A stretch of 64,000 bases of DNA from an uncultured Luteitalea sp. (GTDB lineage Bacteria > Acidobacteriota > Vicinamibacteria > Vicinamibacterales > Vicinamibacteraceae), in NCBI GenBank assembly GCA_934541105.1, contig CAKTDA010000004.1, positions 248,001-312,000 on the forward strand, in the 5' to 3' direction. Under the pieces are notes generated by a model that did not search any database, had not been told where the DNA came from, and saw only the letters and a list, made by a program, of their open reading frames with translations. The position numbers and the translations under genes were made by a program. Positions 35,708 to 44,282 of this stretch are shown in pieces; within the stretch, counting starts at the first letter, position 1, and each line of letters begins with the position of its first letter.

Positions 35708-37087
35708 TTATCGTGCGCGCCAGCGGTCCAGCAGCCCGCGCATCGTCGTCCGCGCATCGGTGATCACGTCCGGGATGCCGATCGCCCGGAAGCCGCTGCC
35801 CGCCACCGCGAGGCCAGGCCGTGCGGCGAGGCGATCGTCGATGGCGCTGACGCGCGCGGCGTGGCCGACGTCGTGCTGTGGGCTCGCGCGGTCCCAGCGG
35901 ACCACGCGCGTCAACTCGGGTGGGGCCGTGATGTCGAAGCGACGCGACCACGCGCCATGCGCCTCGGCGACGAGAGCCGCGTCGGGGCGACCGAGCACCG
36001 TCTCGTCGAAGGCCCCGCCGAGGAATCCCCGCAGCACGGTGTAGCCCTCCGGTGCGCGGCCGTCCCACTTGCCGGTCAGCCAGCTCGTGGCGACGAGCCG
36101 ATCACGCCCGGGCTCCGGCACGGAGACGTAGCCGCTGCCACGCAGGGGCTGCGCGATGGCCCGTTTGTCGTAGACCGCGAGGACGCCAGCGCTCGAGAGA
36201 TAGCGGATGCTCCCGGCGGCGTCGGCTGCCACCGGATCGAGGGGGCGCAGGAGTCCTGCGGCAGCGCCGGCCGGCACGGCGAGCAGCACGAGGTCGGCGT
36301 GGATGACCGTGCCGTCGGTCGCCTGCAACTCCCACGCGCCGGCACGCGGAGAGCATGCCCCCACCGCGCGCCCCGGTCGGAGCGCATCGGAAGGCAACCG
36401 CTCGACGAGCCGCTGAACCAGCGTCTCCATCCCGCCGGGAAAGCTTCGGAATGGACCGTCGTCTGCAGATCGCCGCGCCTGGGAGCGAAGCGCGAGCAAC
36501 ACGCTGCGACCGGCCCGCTCGATGGCCGTGAGCTGTGGCAGGACGGCTGCTGCCGACAGCCGGTCGAGGTCGCCGACGTGGATGCCGCCCAGCAGGGGCT
36601 GCGCGATGCGCCGTGTCGCCTCCGCGCCGAACCGCCGGCGGAAGAAGGCCGCGGCGCTCTCGTCGTCCTGCTGACGGCGCCTGGGGACGAGCGGTTCGAG
36701 GGCCACCCGCAGGCGGCCGGCGGGCGACAGCAACTCGGAGCCGAGGAGCGCAGCCATGCGGATCGGGATGCCGAAGGCCCCGCCTTCGGGCAGGGCGCGC
36801 AGGCGATCCCGGCTCAGCACCCAGGCGCCCCGCGGGTGCCGCATCGTGATCAGCTCGTGCTCGATGCCCAGTTCGCGACAGAGGTCAATCGCGCCGGGCT
36901 TGGTGACGAGGAAGCCGTCGGGCCCCGTGTCGAGCACGAAGGGACCCACGACGTCGGTGCGGATCACCCCCCCGACGCGCGGCTGCGCGTCGAGCACCGT
37001 GACCGGCACGCCCTGGCGGTGGCATTCCCACGCGGCACCAAGGCCGGCGATGCCGCCGCCGACGATGGCCACGCGGGGCTCGCTCAT
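35708..37087 (-). CDS. hemY: Protoporphyrinogen oxidase
   Basis: A 459-residue FAD enzyme converting protoporphyrinogen IX (or coproporphyrinogen III) to the porphyrin in haem synthesis. The N-terminal dinucleotide motif VAIVGGGIAGLGAAWEC and FVLDTGPDGFLVTKPGA, and the C-terminal FAD block (GLAVAGSGFRAIGIPDVI) fit HemY. The ATG overlaps the stop of hemE (ATGA at 37084-37087), so the two haem genes are coupled. The window alone does not tell whether it serves the protoporphyrin or coproporphyrin branch. Confidence 0.93.
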   Translation of the reverse strand: MSEPRVAIVGGGIAGLGAAWECHRQGVPVTVLDAQPRVGGVIRTDVVGPFVLDTGPDGFLVTKPGAIDLCRELGIEHELITMRHPRGAWVLSRDRLRALPEGGAFGIPIRMAALLGSELLSPAGRLRVALEPLVPRRRQQDDESAAAFFRRRFGAEATRRIAQPLLGGIHVGDLDRLSAAAVLPQLTAIERAGRSVLLALRSQARRSADDGPFRSFPGGMETLVQRLVERLPSDALRPGRAVGACSPRAGAWELQATDGTVIHADLVLLAVPAGAAAGLLRPLDPVAADAAGSIRYLSSAGVLAVYDKRAIAQPLRGSGYVSVPEPGRDRLVATSWLTGKWDGRAPEGYTVLRGFLGGAFDETVLGRPDAALVAEAHGAWSRRFDITAPPELTRVVRWDRASPQHDVGHAARVSAIDDRLAARPGLAVAGSGFRAIGIPDVITDARTTMRGLLDRWRAR

Positions 37088-38115
37088 CGCGGCCGGGTTG
37101 TCGTCAGCTGGTGGACGAGCCGGACGACACGTCGCACGACGTCCGGCGAGGTGATGGGCAGGACGCCATGGCCGAGGTTGAAGATGTGCCCGGGACGACC
37201 TCCGACCCGCGAGAGGATGTCTTCGACCGCCGTGCGGACGCGCGACCATGGGCCGAGGAGAACCGTGGGGTCGAGGTTGCCCTGAATCGCCTTGTCTGCC
37301 CCGATGAGCTGCCAGGCCCTGTCGATGGGCGTGCGCCAATCGGCGCCGACGACGGTGCTGCCGGCCGTGGTCATGTCCTCGAGCAGGGCCGCGGTGCCGA
37401 CGCCGAAGTGGATCGAGGGCACGTCGAGGTCGGCAATCGCGTCGAACACGCGGCGCGTATGAGGCAGGGCGAACTCCCGGTAGTCCGCCGCGCCGAGTTG
37501 GCCGACCCAGGAATCGAAGACCTGCACGGCGTCGACGCCGGCGGCGATCTGGGCCCGCAGGTACGCGCCTGCCATGTCGGCGAGGCGGGCACAGAGCGTA
37601 TGCCAGGCCTCGGGTTCGGTGTACATCATCGACTTGGTCCGGGCGAAGTCCCGGGACGGTCCGCCCTCGATGCAATACGACGCGAGCGTGAAGGGCGCTC
37701 CCACGAAGCCGATGAGCGGCACCTCGAGCTCGGCCTTCACCTGGCGGATGCTCTCCAGCACGAACGGCAGCTCGGCCGCCGGGTCGATCGGGCGCACGCG
37801 AGCGACCTCGGCCGCCGACCGTATGGGATTGTCGAACTGGGGACCCTCGCCCTTGACGAAGTCGAACGTCAGCCCCATCGGCGCGAGCGGCACCAGCAGA
37901 TCGGAGAACAGGATGGCGGCATCGACATCCATGGCACGGACGGGCTGGAGGGTGACCTGAGCCGCGAGTTCGGGCGTTCGGCAGAGTTCGAGCATGCCGT
38001 AGCGTTCGCGGAGGGCGCGGTACTCGGGCATGTATCGGCCGGCCTGGCGCATGAACCAGACGGGGGTGGCATCGACGGGCAGGCGGCGGCAGGCGCGGAG
38101 GAAGCGGTCGTTCAC
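37084..38115 (-). CDS. hemE: Uroporphyrinogen decarboxylase
   Basis: A 343-residue enzyme removing four acetate carboxyls from uroporphyrinogen III to give coproporphyrinogen III. The RQAGRYMPEYR motif at the N-terminus (Arg residues bind the substrate), CYIEGGPSRDFARTKSMMY and the DxV/Asp region AAILFSDLLVPLAPMGL are present. It starts at GTG with no clear Shine-Dalgarno; TATTTA 20 bp upstream on the minus strand may be the -10. First cistron of hemE-hemY. Confidence 0.95.
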   Translation of the reverse strand: MNDRFLRACRRLPVDATPVWFMRQAGRYMPEYRALRERYGMLELCRTPELAAQVTLQPVRAMDVDAAILFSDLLVPLAPMGLTFDFVKGEGPQFDNPIRSAAEVARVRPIDPAAELPFVLESIRQVKAELEVPLIGFVGAPFTLASYCIEGGPSRDFARTKSMMYTEPEAWHTLCARLADMAGAYLRAQIAAGVDAVQVFDSWVGQLGAADYREFALPHTRRVFDAIADLDVPSIHFGVGTAALLEDMTTAGSTVVGADWRTPIDRAWQLIGADKAIQGNLDPTVLLGPWSRVRTAVEDILSRVGGRPGHIFNLGHGVLPITSPDVVRRVVRLVHQLTTTRPR

Positions 38116-38296
38116 GGTGTCAGTGGAGCTAAATAGCCTGAAGACAGGGTGTTAAGGAATCAGGACGGGCTGTGGCAGAATGAGGGCCGCGCGCGACGCG
38201 CTGGCAAGTGGTTACGCATCCATGCTAGCATTCCGCGCTTGCCCGTGCGCGGCAGGCGCGGGGGCGGCCGGGTCCACGGGGGCCTGCGGAGGCTGT

Positions 38297-39892
38297 GTGG
38301 CGATTCTCATCCGACCGGTACGTGAACAGTTCGAGCACGACCGCGTGATTCGCGCGCTGGAGATTGCGTTCGCCGAGCGCTTCAGCGTCGAGGTCAATGT
38401 CGGCGACGAGCGTCGCGTGCCGGTGAAAGCCGGGCTCGGCCAGGCGTACCCGGACATCATCCTTTCTGCGCTCGATTCCGCCAGGAAGGTCCAGATCATC
38501 GTCGAGGTCGAAACCGCCGAGTCGGTCAACAACCTCGAGGCCATGTACGAGTGGGTGCTGCTCGACAAGGTACGTGCCCAGTTCCACCTCTACGTGCCCG
38601 TGGCCTCGGCGGATGCCGCCCGCCGCCTGTGCGCCCAGCAGGGCATCGAACCAGCCGAGGTCTGGACGTTCGCGTCCGTCGGGGGTGATCAACTGCGCCT
38701 CGAGCGCGTCCACCCGCAGGCCCCCACCGGCAAGTCCGGCGGCGGCCCGGTGGTGGACATCGTGTCCATCAAGACGCGGCGCGCGAGCGACATCGAAGCT
38801 GCCGTCGAATCGGCTATCCAGAACCCACGCCGTGCCGAGGAGATGAGCCAGGCCGACAGCCGCCGCGCGATTGCCGAGGCTGCGGCCGCCGCGGCGGCCG
38901 AACCGCTGCGCCTGCCGCCGTTGCGGCCGCGCGCCTCGCGCGCGAAGGGTGCCAAGGCCCGGCCCGCGGCTGCCGCCGCTCCGGAACCCGCGCCGACGGC
39001 CACACCCGCCGCACCACCGGAGCCGGCTCGACCGGCAGCAGTCGACGCGGTTCGCGCAGCGGCCGAGAGCGTCCGCGCGTCTGCCGCGAGGAGCGCCGCG
39101 GCGAGTGCGCCGGCGTCGGCGACGGCAGCGCCCGCCAGGGTATCGGCTGCCGGGTCGTCACGGCCGGGCAAGTCGAGCCCTCCGCCGCCAGCGACGGCAC
39201 CAGTCGTCAAGGCATCGAAGCCCGCCGGGCCAGCGAAGGTCGCGAGCCCTGCCGCCACCGGCAAGGGGGCACGACCGGCCGCCGGCCCGGCCGCCAAGCC
39301 GGCGGCTGCGGCGAAATCGACCACGGCCGGACGGGCGCCGGGCCGCACGGCGAGCCCGAAGAAGGCGACGAAGGCTGCGGCGACGAAGGCAGCGGCGACG
39401 AAGGCAGCGGCCGCACGCCCGGCTGCCGCGGGCAAGAAGGGCCCGGACAAGGCGAGAACGGGCAGCGCCACGGTGTCGAAGGCGACGCGGCCGACACCGG
39501 CGGCAAAGGCGGCAAAGCCCGCGAAGGCTGCAAAGCCCGCAAAGCCCGCGAAGACGGCCAAGACGACAAAGGCGACAAAGGCCGTGCCCTCCAGCCGATC
39601 GGCAAAGGCCGCGACGAAGGCCACGCCCGCAAAGGCCGCCACGCGCGCGGCCGCAAACGGCAAGCGGCCGTCACGGTCGGCGGCAGCGGCAACGGGGGCG
39701 TCGCGCGCCGCCCGCCCGGGATCCACACGGCAGGCTGCGACGGCGCGGCAGGGCTCCCCCCGGACCACGTCGCGGTCGTCCGGCAAGGCAGCACGCCCGC
39801 AGGCGCGTCAGTCCGCGCGGCCCGCCGTCAAGCAGACCACGTCCAAGCGAGCGCCGTCGCGCGGCGGTTCCCGCAAGGCCAAGCGCAGGTAA
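38297..39892 (+). CDS. PD-(D/E)XK-like domain fused to a histone-H1-like Lys/Ala/Pro tail
   Basis: A 531-residue protein in two parts. Residues 1-150 read as a restriction-endonuclease-like core: a first helix (FEHDRVIRALEIAFAERF), strands with YPDIIL (Asp53) and KVQIIVEVET (Glu70, Glu72, an E-x-E in place of E-x-K), then helix NNLEAMYEWVLLDK. From about 215 to the end it is a repetitive basic tail (ATKAA, KPAKAAKPAKPAK) like histone H1 or AlgP. Expected to bind DNA through the tail; nuclease activity is unproven because the catalytic Lys is replaced. Start at GTG 38297 with GGAGG 4 nt upstream; ATGs at 38180 and 38222 are alternatives. Confidence 0.65.
   Translation: MAILIRPVREQFEHDRVIRALEIAFAERFSVEVNVGDERRVPVKAGLGQAYPDIILSALDSARKVQIIVEVETAESVNNLEAMYEWVLLDKVRAQFHLYVPVASADAARRLCAQQGIEPAEVWTFASVGGDQLRLERVHPQAPTGKSGGGPVVDIVSIKTRRASDIEAAVESAIQNPRRAEEMSQADSRRAIAEAAAAAAAEPLRLPPLRPRASRAKGAKARPAAAAAPEPAPTATPAAPPEPARPAAVDAVRAAAESVRASAARSAAASAPASATAAPARVSAAGSSRPGKSSPPPPATAPVVKASKPAGPAKVASPAATGKGARPAAGPAAKPAAAAKSTTAGRAPGRTASPKKATKAAATKAAATKAAAARPAAAGKKGPDKARTGSATVSKATRPTPAAKAAKPAKAAKPAKPAKTAKTTKATKAVPSSRSAKAATKATPAKAATRAAANGKRPSRSAAAATGASRAARPGSTRQAATARQGSPRTTSRSSGKAARPQARQSARPAVKQTTSKRAPSRGGSRKAKRR
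39365..39409 (+). repeat. Three 15-bp tandem units in the H1-like tail
   Basis: GCGACGAAGGC(A/T)GCG three times in succession, coding (A)TKAA(A). Further 9-12-bp AAGCCCGC-type units lie at about 39506-39580. Local expansion can change tail length. Confidence 0.85.
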
Positions 39893-39907
39893 CGTCAGGT
39901 CCGCCGG

Positions 39908-40384
39908 GTGCCGTTGATTCGACTGTCCCGCGACAAGCGGGGGCTCGACACGCTCTACCTGCTGCACCAGCGCAGCGACGGCCGCGGAGGCTCGCGGCTG
40001 CGCGTGCTGTACTTCGGCGCCGCGCCACAGGGCCTCGCATTCGGGCGTCCGTGGCTCGACGCCGACACCCAGCGCGCCCTCGAACGCCGCTATCCGGACG
40101 TGGCGTTCGACTGGCCCGCACTCGAGCGCGAACTCGAGCAGCGCCGCCTTCCGCCCCCGGCGGACCCACAGGTCCGGCGCTTGCGCCCCGGGTCCAAGAC
40201 CGAACGACGCGCCGGCACGTCTGACGTACCGACCGACAAGCCGGGCTCCGGCAAGCGGAAGCGCCGGCGCGGGGCCGCGACCACCAACGGCCAGCCGGCA
40301 CCGCGAACGGCCGAGTCGCCGTCCGGAGGGAGGGAGTCGGCGACAAACGAGCCGCCAGCGGCTCCTATAATCGATCCATCATGA
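39908..40384 (+). CDS. Small basic hypothetical protein (RLSRDKRG type)
   Basis: A 158-residue protein with no assigned function. The N-terminal 75 residues (PLIRLSRDKRGLDTLYLLHQ, VLYFGAAPQGLAFGRPWLDADTQ, RYPDVAFDWPALERELEQRR) look folded and resemble short conserved proteins I associate with acidobacteria; the rest is a disordered basic tail with KRKRRR. Start is GTG 39908, 15 bp after the H1-tail gene, with which it probably forms an operon. Its TGA overlaps the ATG of the VWA gene (40381-40384). Confidence 0.72.
   Translation: MPLIRLSRDKRGLDTLYLLHQRSDGRGGSRLRVLYFGAAPQGLAFGRPWLDADTQRALERRYPDVAFDWPALERELEQRRLPPPADPQVRRLRPGSKTERRAGTSDVPTDKPGSGKRKRRRGAATTNGQPAPRTAESPSGGRESATNEPPAAPIIDPS
40366..40371 (+). 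promoter_or_regulatory. Consensus -10 (TATAAT) before the VWA gene
   Basis: TATAAT lies inside the end of the preceding coding region, 9 nt before ATG 40381. No good -35 at 17 bp (ACAAAC). It would give a near-leaderless mRNA for the VWA protein, independent of the upstream operon. Confidence 0.45.
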
Positions 40385-41661
40385 ATGCACGACTGCTGAG
40401 CCGCCTCGGTCTTCGCGTCGCGGTGGCCCTGCTCGGCGTAGCGGCACTCGCGGCGCAGCAGCCTCCCGCACCGCCCCCCACGCCCGCCGATGCGCCGACA
40501 CGCGCGGGCGAGTCGCAGCCGGACTTCGCCACCGTCACGAGCCTCGTCACGACCGACGTCATCCCGCGCGACAACAGGGGCCAGTTCCTCGCCGACCTCA
40601 AGAAGGACGAGTTCGTCGTGCTCGAGGACGGCGTGGAGCAGACCGTCGCCTCGCTCACGCTCGTGCACGGCGGTCGGTTCTTCAACCTCGCAGCGCCGCC
40701 GCCGGCCCCGGTCGAGGAAGGCATGGTGCTGCCGCCCCCGCGTCCGGTCAACGACGCAGCGGGTCGCATCTTCATGCTGTTCGTGGACGACCTGCACCTC
40801 GACTTCCGGAATACGCCGCGCATCCGCGATCTCTTCAAGAAGATCTCCACGGAACTCATTCACGACGGCGACATGTTCGGCATCGTCTCCACCGGCCCCT
40901 CGTCGCTCGCCGTGGACCTGACCTACGACCGCAAGCGGCTCGACGAAGCCATCAAGCGCATCAGCGGCAGCGGCCTCAAGCCGGCCGACATTCTCGAGCA
41001 GCCCGGCACGAGTTCGCAGGGCAACCAGGAACTGCGCTACCGCGCGCACGTGGCCTTCAGCACCGCGTCCGACCTGATGCGTGAGCTCGAGAAGGTGCAG
41101 AACCGGCGCAAGGCGCTGATCTACGTGAGCAACGGTTACGACTTCGACCCGTTTCCGCAGGGCCGCCTCCAGCGCGATGCCCTGTACGGGTACAACAGCA
41201 ACGGACTGGACCCGCGCGACCCGGCAGCCGTGACGCAGCGCCAGGGCCAGCAGTTTGCCGACGCGGATCTCGCGCGCGAACTGGCCGACCTGACGCGCGC
41301 GGCAAACCGCGCGAACGCCACGGTGTACACGATCGATCCGCGAGGCCTCGTGGGTGGTGCCGAGATGGACGACGAGGTGGACATGGTCGAGTGGAACAAC
41401 CACGTGCGCAAGACGCAGGACAGCCTGCGCGTGCTCGCCGAGGAAACGGGCGGCACGGCCGTGGTCAACCAGAACGACTTCGCGAAGGCCCTCAGGAAGA
41501 TCGATGCCGAGACGAGCGACTACTACGTGCTCGGCTACTACTCGAGCAACCCGGACCCGACCCGTCGCCGGCGGGCCATCGAGGTCAAGGTGGAGCGGCC
41601 CGGCGTCAGTGTCTGGGCGCGCAAGGGCTACGCCCTGAAGACTCCCAAGGACGACAGGTAG
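40381..41661 (+). CDS. VWA domain exported protein, acidobacterial VWFA-related family
   Basis: A 426-residue exported protein of a family expanded in acidobacteria. Signal peptide (GLRVAVALLGVAALAAQ), then the family opener DVIPRDNRGQFLADLKKDEFVVLEDGVEQTV and a VWA fold (IFMLFVDDLHLDF, RRKALIYVSNGYDF, ATVYTIDPRG) with the closing SDYYVLGYYSSNPDPTRRRRAIEVKV. The metal site motif DxSxS is replaced by DDLH, as in many members, so metal-dependent ligand binding is doubtful. Role unknown. Confidence 0.9.
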   Translation: MNARLLSRLGLRVAVALLGVAALAAQQPPAPPPTPADAPTRAGESQPDFATVTSLVTTDVIPRDNRGQFLADLKKDEFVVLEDGVEQTVASLTLVHGGRFFNLAAPPPAPVEEGMVLPPPRPVNDAAGRIFMLFVDDLHLDFRNTPRIRDLFKKISTELIHDGDMFGIVSTGPSSLAVDLTYDRKRLDEAIKRISGSGLKPADILEQPGTSSQGNQELRYRAHVAFSTASDLMRELEKVQNRRKALIYVSNGYDFDPFPQGRLQRDALYGYNSNGLDPRDPAAVTQRQGQQFADADLARELADLTRAANRANATVYTIDPRGLVGGAEMDDEVDMVEWNNHVRKTQDSLRVLAEETGGTAVVNQNDFAKALRKIDAETSDYYVLGYYSSNPDPTRRRRAIEVKVERPGVSVWARKGYALKTPKDDR

Positions 41662-41680
41662 GGCGCGGTCCCGTCGCCCT
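41660..41680. terminator. Hairpin between the convergent VWA and lysC genes
   Basis: AGGGCG / CGCCCT, 6-bp stem with a 9-nt loop, filling the 24-bp gap between the two stop codons. Confidence 0.4.
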
Positions 41681-41685
41681 GCCTC

Positions 41686-43008
41686 TCAGCGCGATGCGCG
41701 TCGCGTGGCCGCCGCGCGCGGGGTCGCGCGCTTGCTGGCAGCGGAGCGTGTGCCGCGCGCCGGCGCGGCCGCACGGCCTGCCGGCGTCGTGCCGAAGAAC
41801 TCGGCGTGCACCGCACGCACCGCCTGATCGAGTTCCGCGCGGCCGATCACGCAGCTCACCTTCATCTCCGACGTGCTGATGCAGTCGATGTTCACGCCGA
41901 CCTTGGCGAGCGCCGTGAACATCCGCGCGGCGAGGCCCGGCGTGGACGCGATGCGCGACCCCACGATCGCGATCTTCGCGACGTCGAGGTCGATCTCCAC
42001 GTCGCCGACGATGCGGCGGCGCTTCCACGTCGTCTCGAGCTCCCTGATGCGATCGACCTGGTCGTTGTCGGTGACGAACGTGATCCTGTTGCGATCGTGC
42101 GACGCGGCCGCCTGGATGATCAGCCGCACGTTGACGTCCTCGCGCGCGAGGTCGCGGAAGATGGCCGCCGCGAGTCCCGGTTCGTCACGCACTTCGATCA
42201 GCGTGACCTTGGCGATCTTCTTGTCCGACGTGATGCCGACGACCGCTGCGTTCTCCATCGCTCCTCCGCGAATCCAGGTGCCCGGGCGCCGATGGAACGT
42301 CGAACGCACATGGATGGGCACGTCGTACTGCATGCAGATCTCGGCCGCGCGCGGGTGCAGCACCTTGGCGCCGCTCGCCGCGAGCTCGATCGCCTCCTCG
42401 TAGCTCATGTCCGGCACGAGCCGCGCCGACTCCACGAGGTTGGGATCGGCCGTGTAGACGCCGTCGACGTCGGTGCAGATCTCGCAGACCGGCGCCTGCA
42501 GCGCCGCCGCGAGCGCAGCGCCCGTGATGTCGCCGCCGCCGCGGCCGAGTGTCGTGATCTCGTGATCGGTCGTGGCGCCCTGGAACCCGGCCACGATCAC
42601 GATGCGGCCGCTTTCGAGCTCGTGGACGAGCCGACCGGTCTCGACGTTCGCGATGCGTGCACGGTTGAACGACCCGTCGGTCCGGATGCCGCACTGCGTG
42701 GCCGTCAGCGACACGGCGGGCACGCCGCGATCCTGGAGCGCCAGGCTGAGGAGCGAGACGGCAATCGTCTCGCCGCAGGCAAGCAGCTGGTCCATCTCGC
42801 GGCCCGACGGGTGGGCCGACACCTGCGACGCCATGCCGATCAGTTGATCGGTCGTCTTGCCCATGGCCGACACCGCGACGACGAGGTGTGCCGCTTCCTC
42901 GCGGCAGGCGATGATCCGGTCGGCCACGTTGCGGATGTGATCCGGCGTGGCGACAGAACTCCCGCCGTACTTCTGGACGAGCAGCTTCGTGCGCTGGAAT
43001 CGGCTCAT
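41686..43008 (-). CDS. lysC: Aspartate kinase
   Basis: A 440-residue enzyme phosphorylating aspartate, the entry to Lys/Thr/Met synthesis. Kinase domain motif VQKYGGSSVA at the start, TLGRGGGDITGAALA and CTDVDGVYTADP; two C-terminal ACT domains (VTLIEVRDEPGLAAAIFRDLA and AKIAIVGSRIASTPGLAARMFTAL) for allosteric feedback. A 27-residue Arg/Ala/Ser tail follows the second ACT domain, an extra not usual in the family. The ATG overlaps the thrC stop (ATGA at 43005-43008). Last gene of the threonine operon. Confidence 0.95.
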   Translation of the reverse strand: MSRFQRTKLLVQKYGGSSVATPDHIRNVADRIIACREEAAHLVVAVSAMGKTTDQLIGMASQVSAHPSGREMDQLLACGETIAVSLLSLALQDRGVPAVSLTATQCGIRTDGSFNRARIANVETGRLVHELESGRIVIVAGFQGATTDHEITTLGRGGGDITGAALAAALQAPVCEICTDVDGVYTADPNLVESARLVPDMSYEEAIELAASGAKVLHPRAAEICMQYDVPIHVRSTFHRRPGTWIRGGAMENAAVVGITSDKKIAKVTLIEVRDEPGLAAAIFRDLAREDVNVRLIIQAAASHDRNRITFVTDNDQVDRIRELETTWKRRRIVGDVEIDLDVAKIAIVGSRIASTPGLAARMFTALAKVGVNIDCISTSEMKVSCVIGRAELDQAVRAVHAEFFGTTPAGRAAAPARGTRSAASKRATPRAAATRRASR

Positions 43009-44282
43009 GCGCGATCCCCGGCGAGCCCCGCCTCGGCCGTCCGTGCAAGGTACGCATCGACGTCGTCGATCGATCGGCTGATGGGCACTGCGCGCGCCAC
43101 ACGCTCGGTCATGATGTCGGCGGTCTTGTAGCCGTTGCCGGTGACGCAGATCACGATCGACTCGTCGGCCGGAATGCGCCCCTGCGCGACGAGCTTGCGC
43201 GTGACGGCGACGGTCGTGCCGCCCGCCGGCTCCGTGAAGATGCCCTCGGTGTCGGCAAGCAGGTTGATGCCGTCGAGGATCTCGTCGTCGGTCACCGACT
43301 CGCCCCAGCCGCCCGACTGGCGCAACACTTCGATCACCTGGAACCCGTCGGCCGGGTTGCCGATCGCGATGGACTTCGCGATGGTGTCGGGCTTCACTGG
43401 ATCGGGATAGTCGATGCCTTCGTGCAGCGCCCGCACGACGGGCGCCGAGCCCGCCGCCTGCGCGCCGTACATCCGCGGGAGGTCGCCGTCGGCGATGCCG
43501 AGCTGCTGCAGCTCGCGGAAGCCGCGGAAGATGCGGGGCAGCAGCGTGCCGCCGGCAACGGGCGAGACGACGTGCTGCGGGAACCGCCAGCCGAGTTGTT
43601 CGACGATCTCGAAGCCCATCGTCTTGGCGCCCTCGGCATAGTAGCTGCGGAGGTTGATGTTGGCGAACCCCCAGCCGTGCTTGTCGGCCACCTGCGTGCA
43701 GAGCCGATTGACGTCGTCGTAGTTGCCGCGCACGGCGAGCAGCGTCGGGCGGTAGACCGCCGACCCGAGCACCTTGTACGGCTCGAGATCGTCCGGGATG
43801 AACACGAAGCACCGCAGCCCGAGGCGGGCGGCATGGGCCGCGACGCTGTTGCCCAGGTTGCCGGTGGACGCGCAGGCGAACGTCGTGAACCCGAGCTCGA
43901 CGGCCCGCGTGGCGGCGACCGAGACGACGCGGTCCTTGTAGGACAGCGTCGGGTGGTTCACGCCATCGTCCTTGACGTACAGCTCGCGGACGCCGAGGCG
44001 CTCGGCGAGTCGTGGCGCGGGCACGAGGGGCGTGAATCCCGAGCCGAACCCGGTGCGCGGCTCGCCGACGATCGGCAGCAGCTCACGGTATCGCCAGATG
44101 TTGCGCGGCCGCTGCGCGATGCGCTCGCGCGTGAACGTCGCGCGCGCCTTGTCGTAGTCGTAGACCGGCTCGAGCGGGCCGAAACACTGGTCACAGACGT
44201 ATGTCGCCTCCGGCGGGAACGCGGTGTGGCAGACGTGGCATCGCAGGCCGAGCAGTGTGGACACGGAGGCTTCCTCACCCAT
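43005..44282 (-). CDS. thrC: Threonine synthase
   Basis: A 425-residue PLP enzyme converting O-phosphohomoserine to threonine. A four-cysteine ribbon (CHVCHTAFPPEATYVCDQC, 15-33) opens the protein, then the PLP lysine in HPTLSYKDRVVSVA, and the SxGN phosphate loop CASTGNLGNSVAAHA. The start at 44282 overlaps thrB's stop by 8 bp; a GTG at 44264 with GAGGA upstream is an alternative. Third gene of the operon. Confidence 0.95.
   Translation of the reverse strand: MGEEASVSTLLGLRCHVCHTAFPPEATYVCDQCFGPLEPVYDYDKARATFTRERIAQRPRNIWRYRELLPIVGEPRTGFGSGFTPLVPAPRLAERLGVRELYVKDDGVNHPTLSYKDRVVSVAATRAVELGFTTFACASTGNLGNSVAAHAARLGLRCFVFIPDDLEPYKVLGSAVYRPTLLAVRGNYDDVNRLCTQVADKHGWGFANINLRSYYAEGAKTMGFEIVEQLGWRFPQHVVSPVAGGTLLPRIFRGFRELQQLGIADGDLPRMYGAQAAGSAPVVRALHEGIDYPDPVKPDTIAKSIAIGNPADGFQVIEVLRQSGGWGESVTDDEILDGINLLADTEGIFTEPAGGTTVAVTRKLVAQGRIPADESIVICVTGNGYKTADIMTERVARAVPISRSIDDVDAYLARTAEAGLAGDRA

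Noticed and set aside
35102..37285. 727-codon open frame antisense to hemY and the lipoprotein methyltransferase
   Set aside because: Spans three real genes on the opposite strand and their junctions; no recognisable motif.
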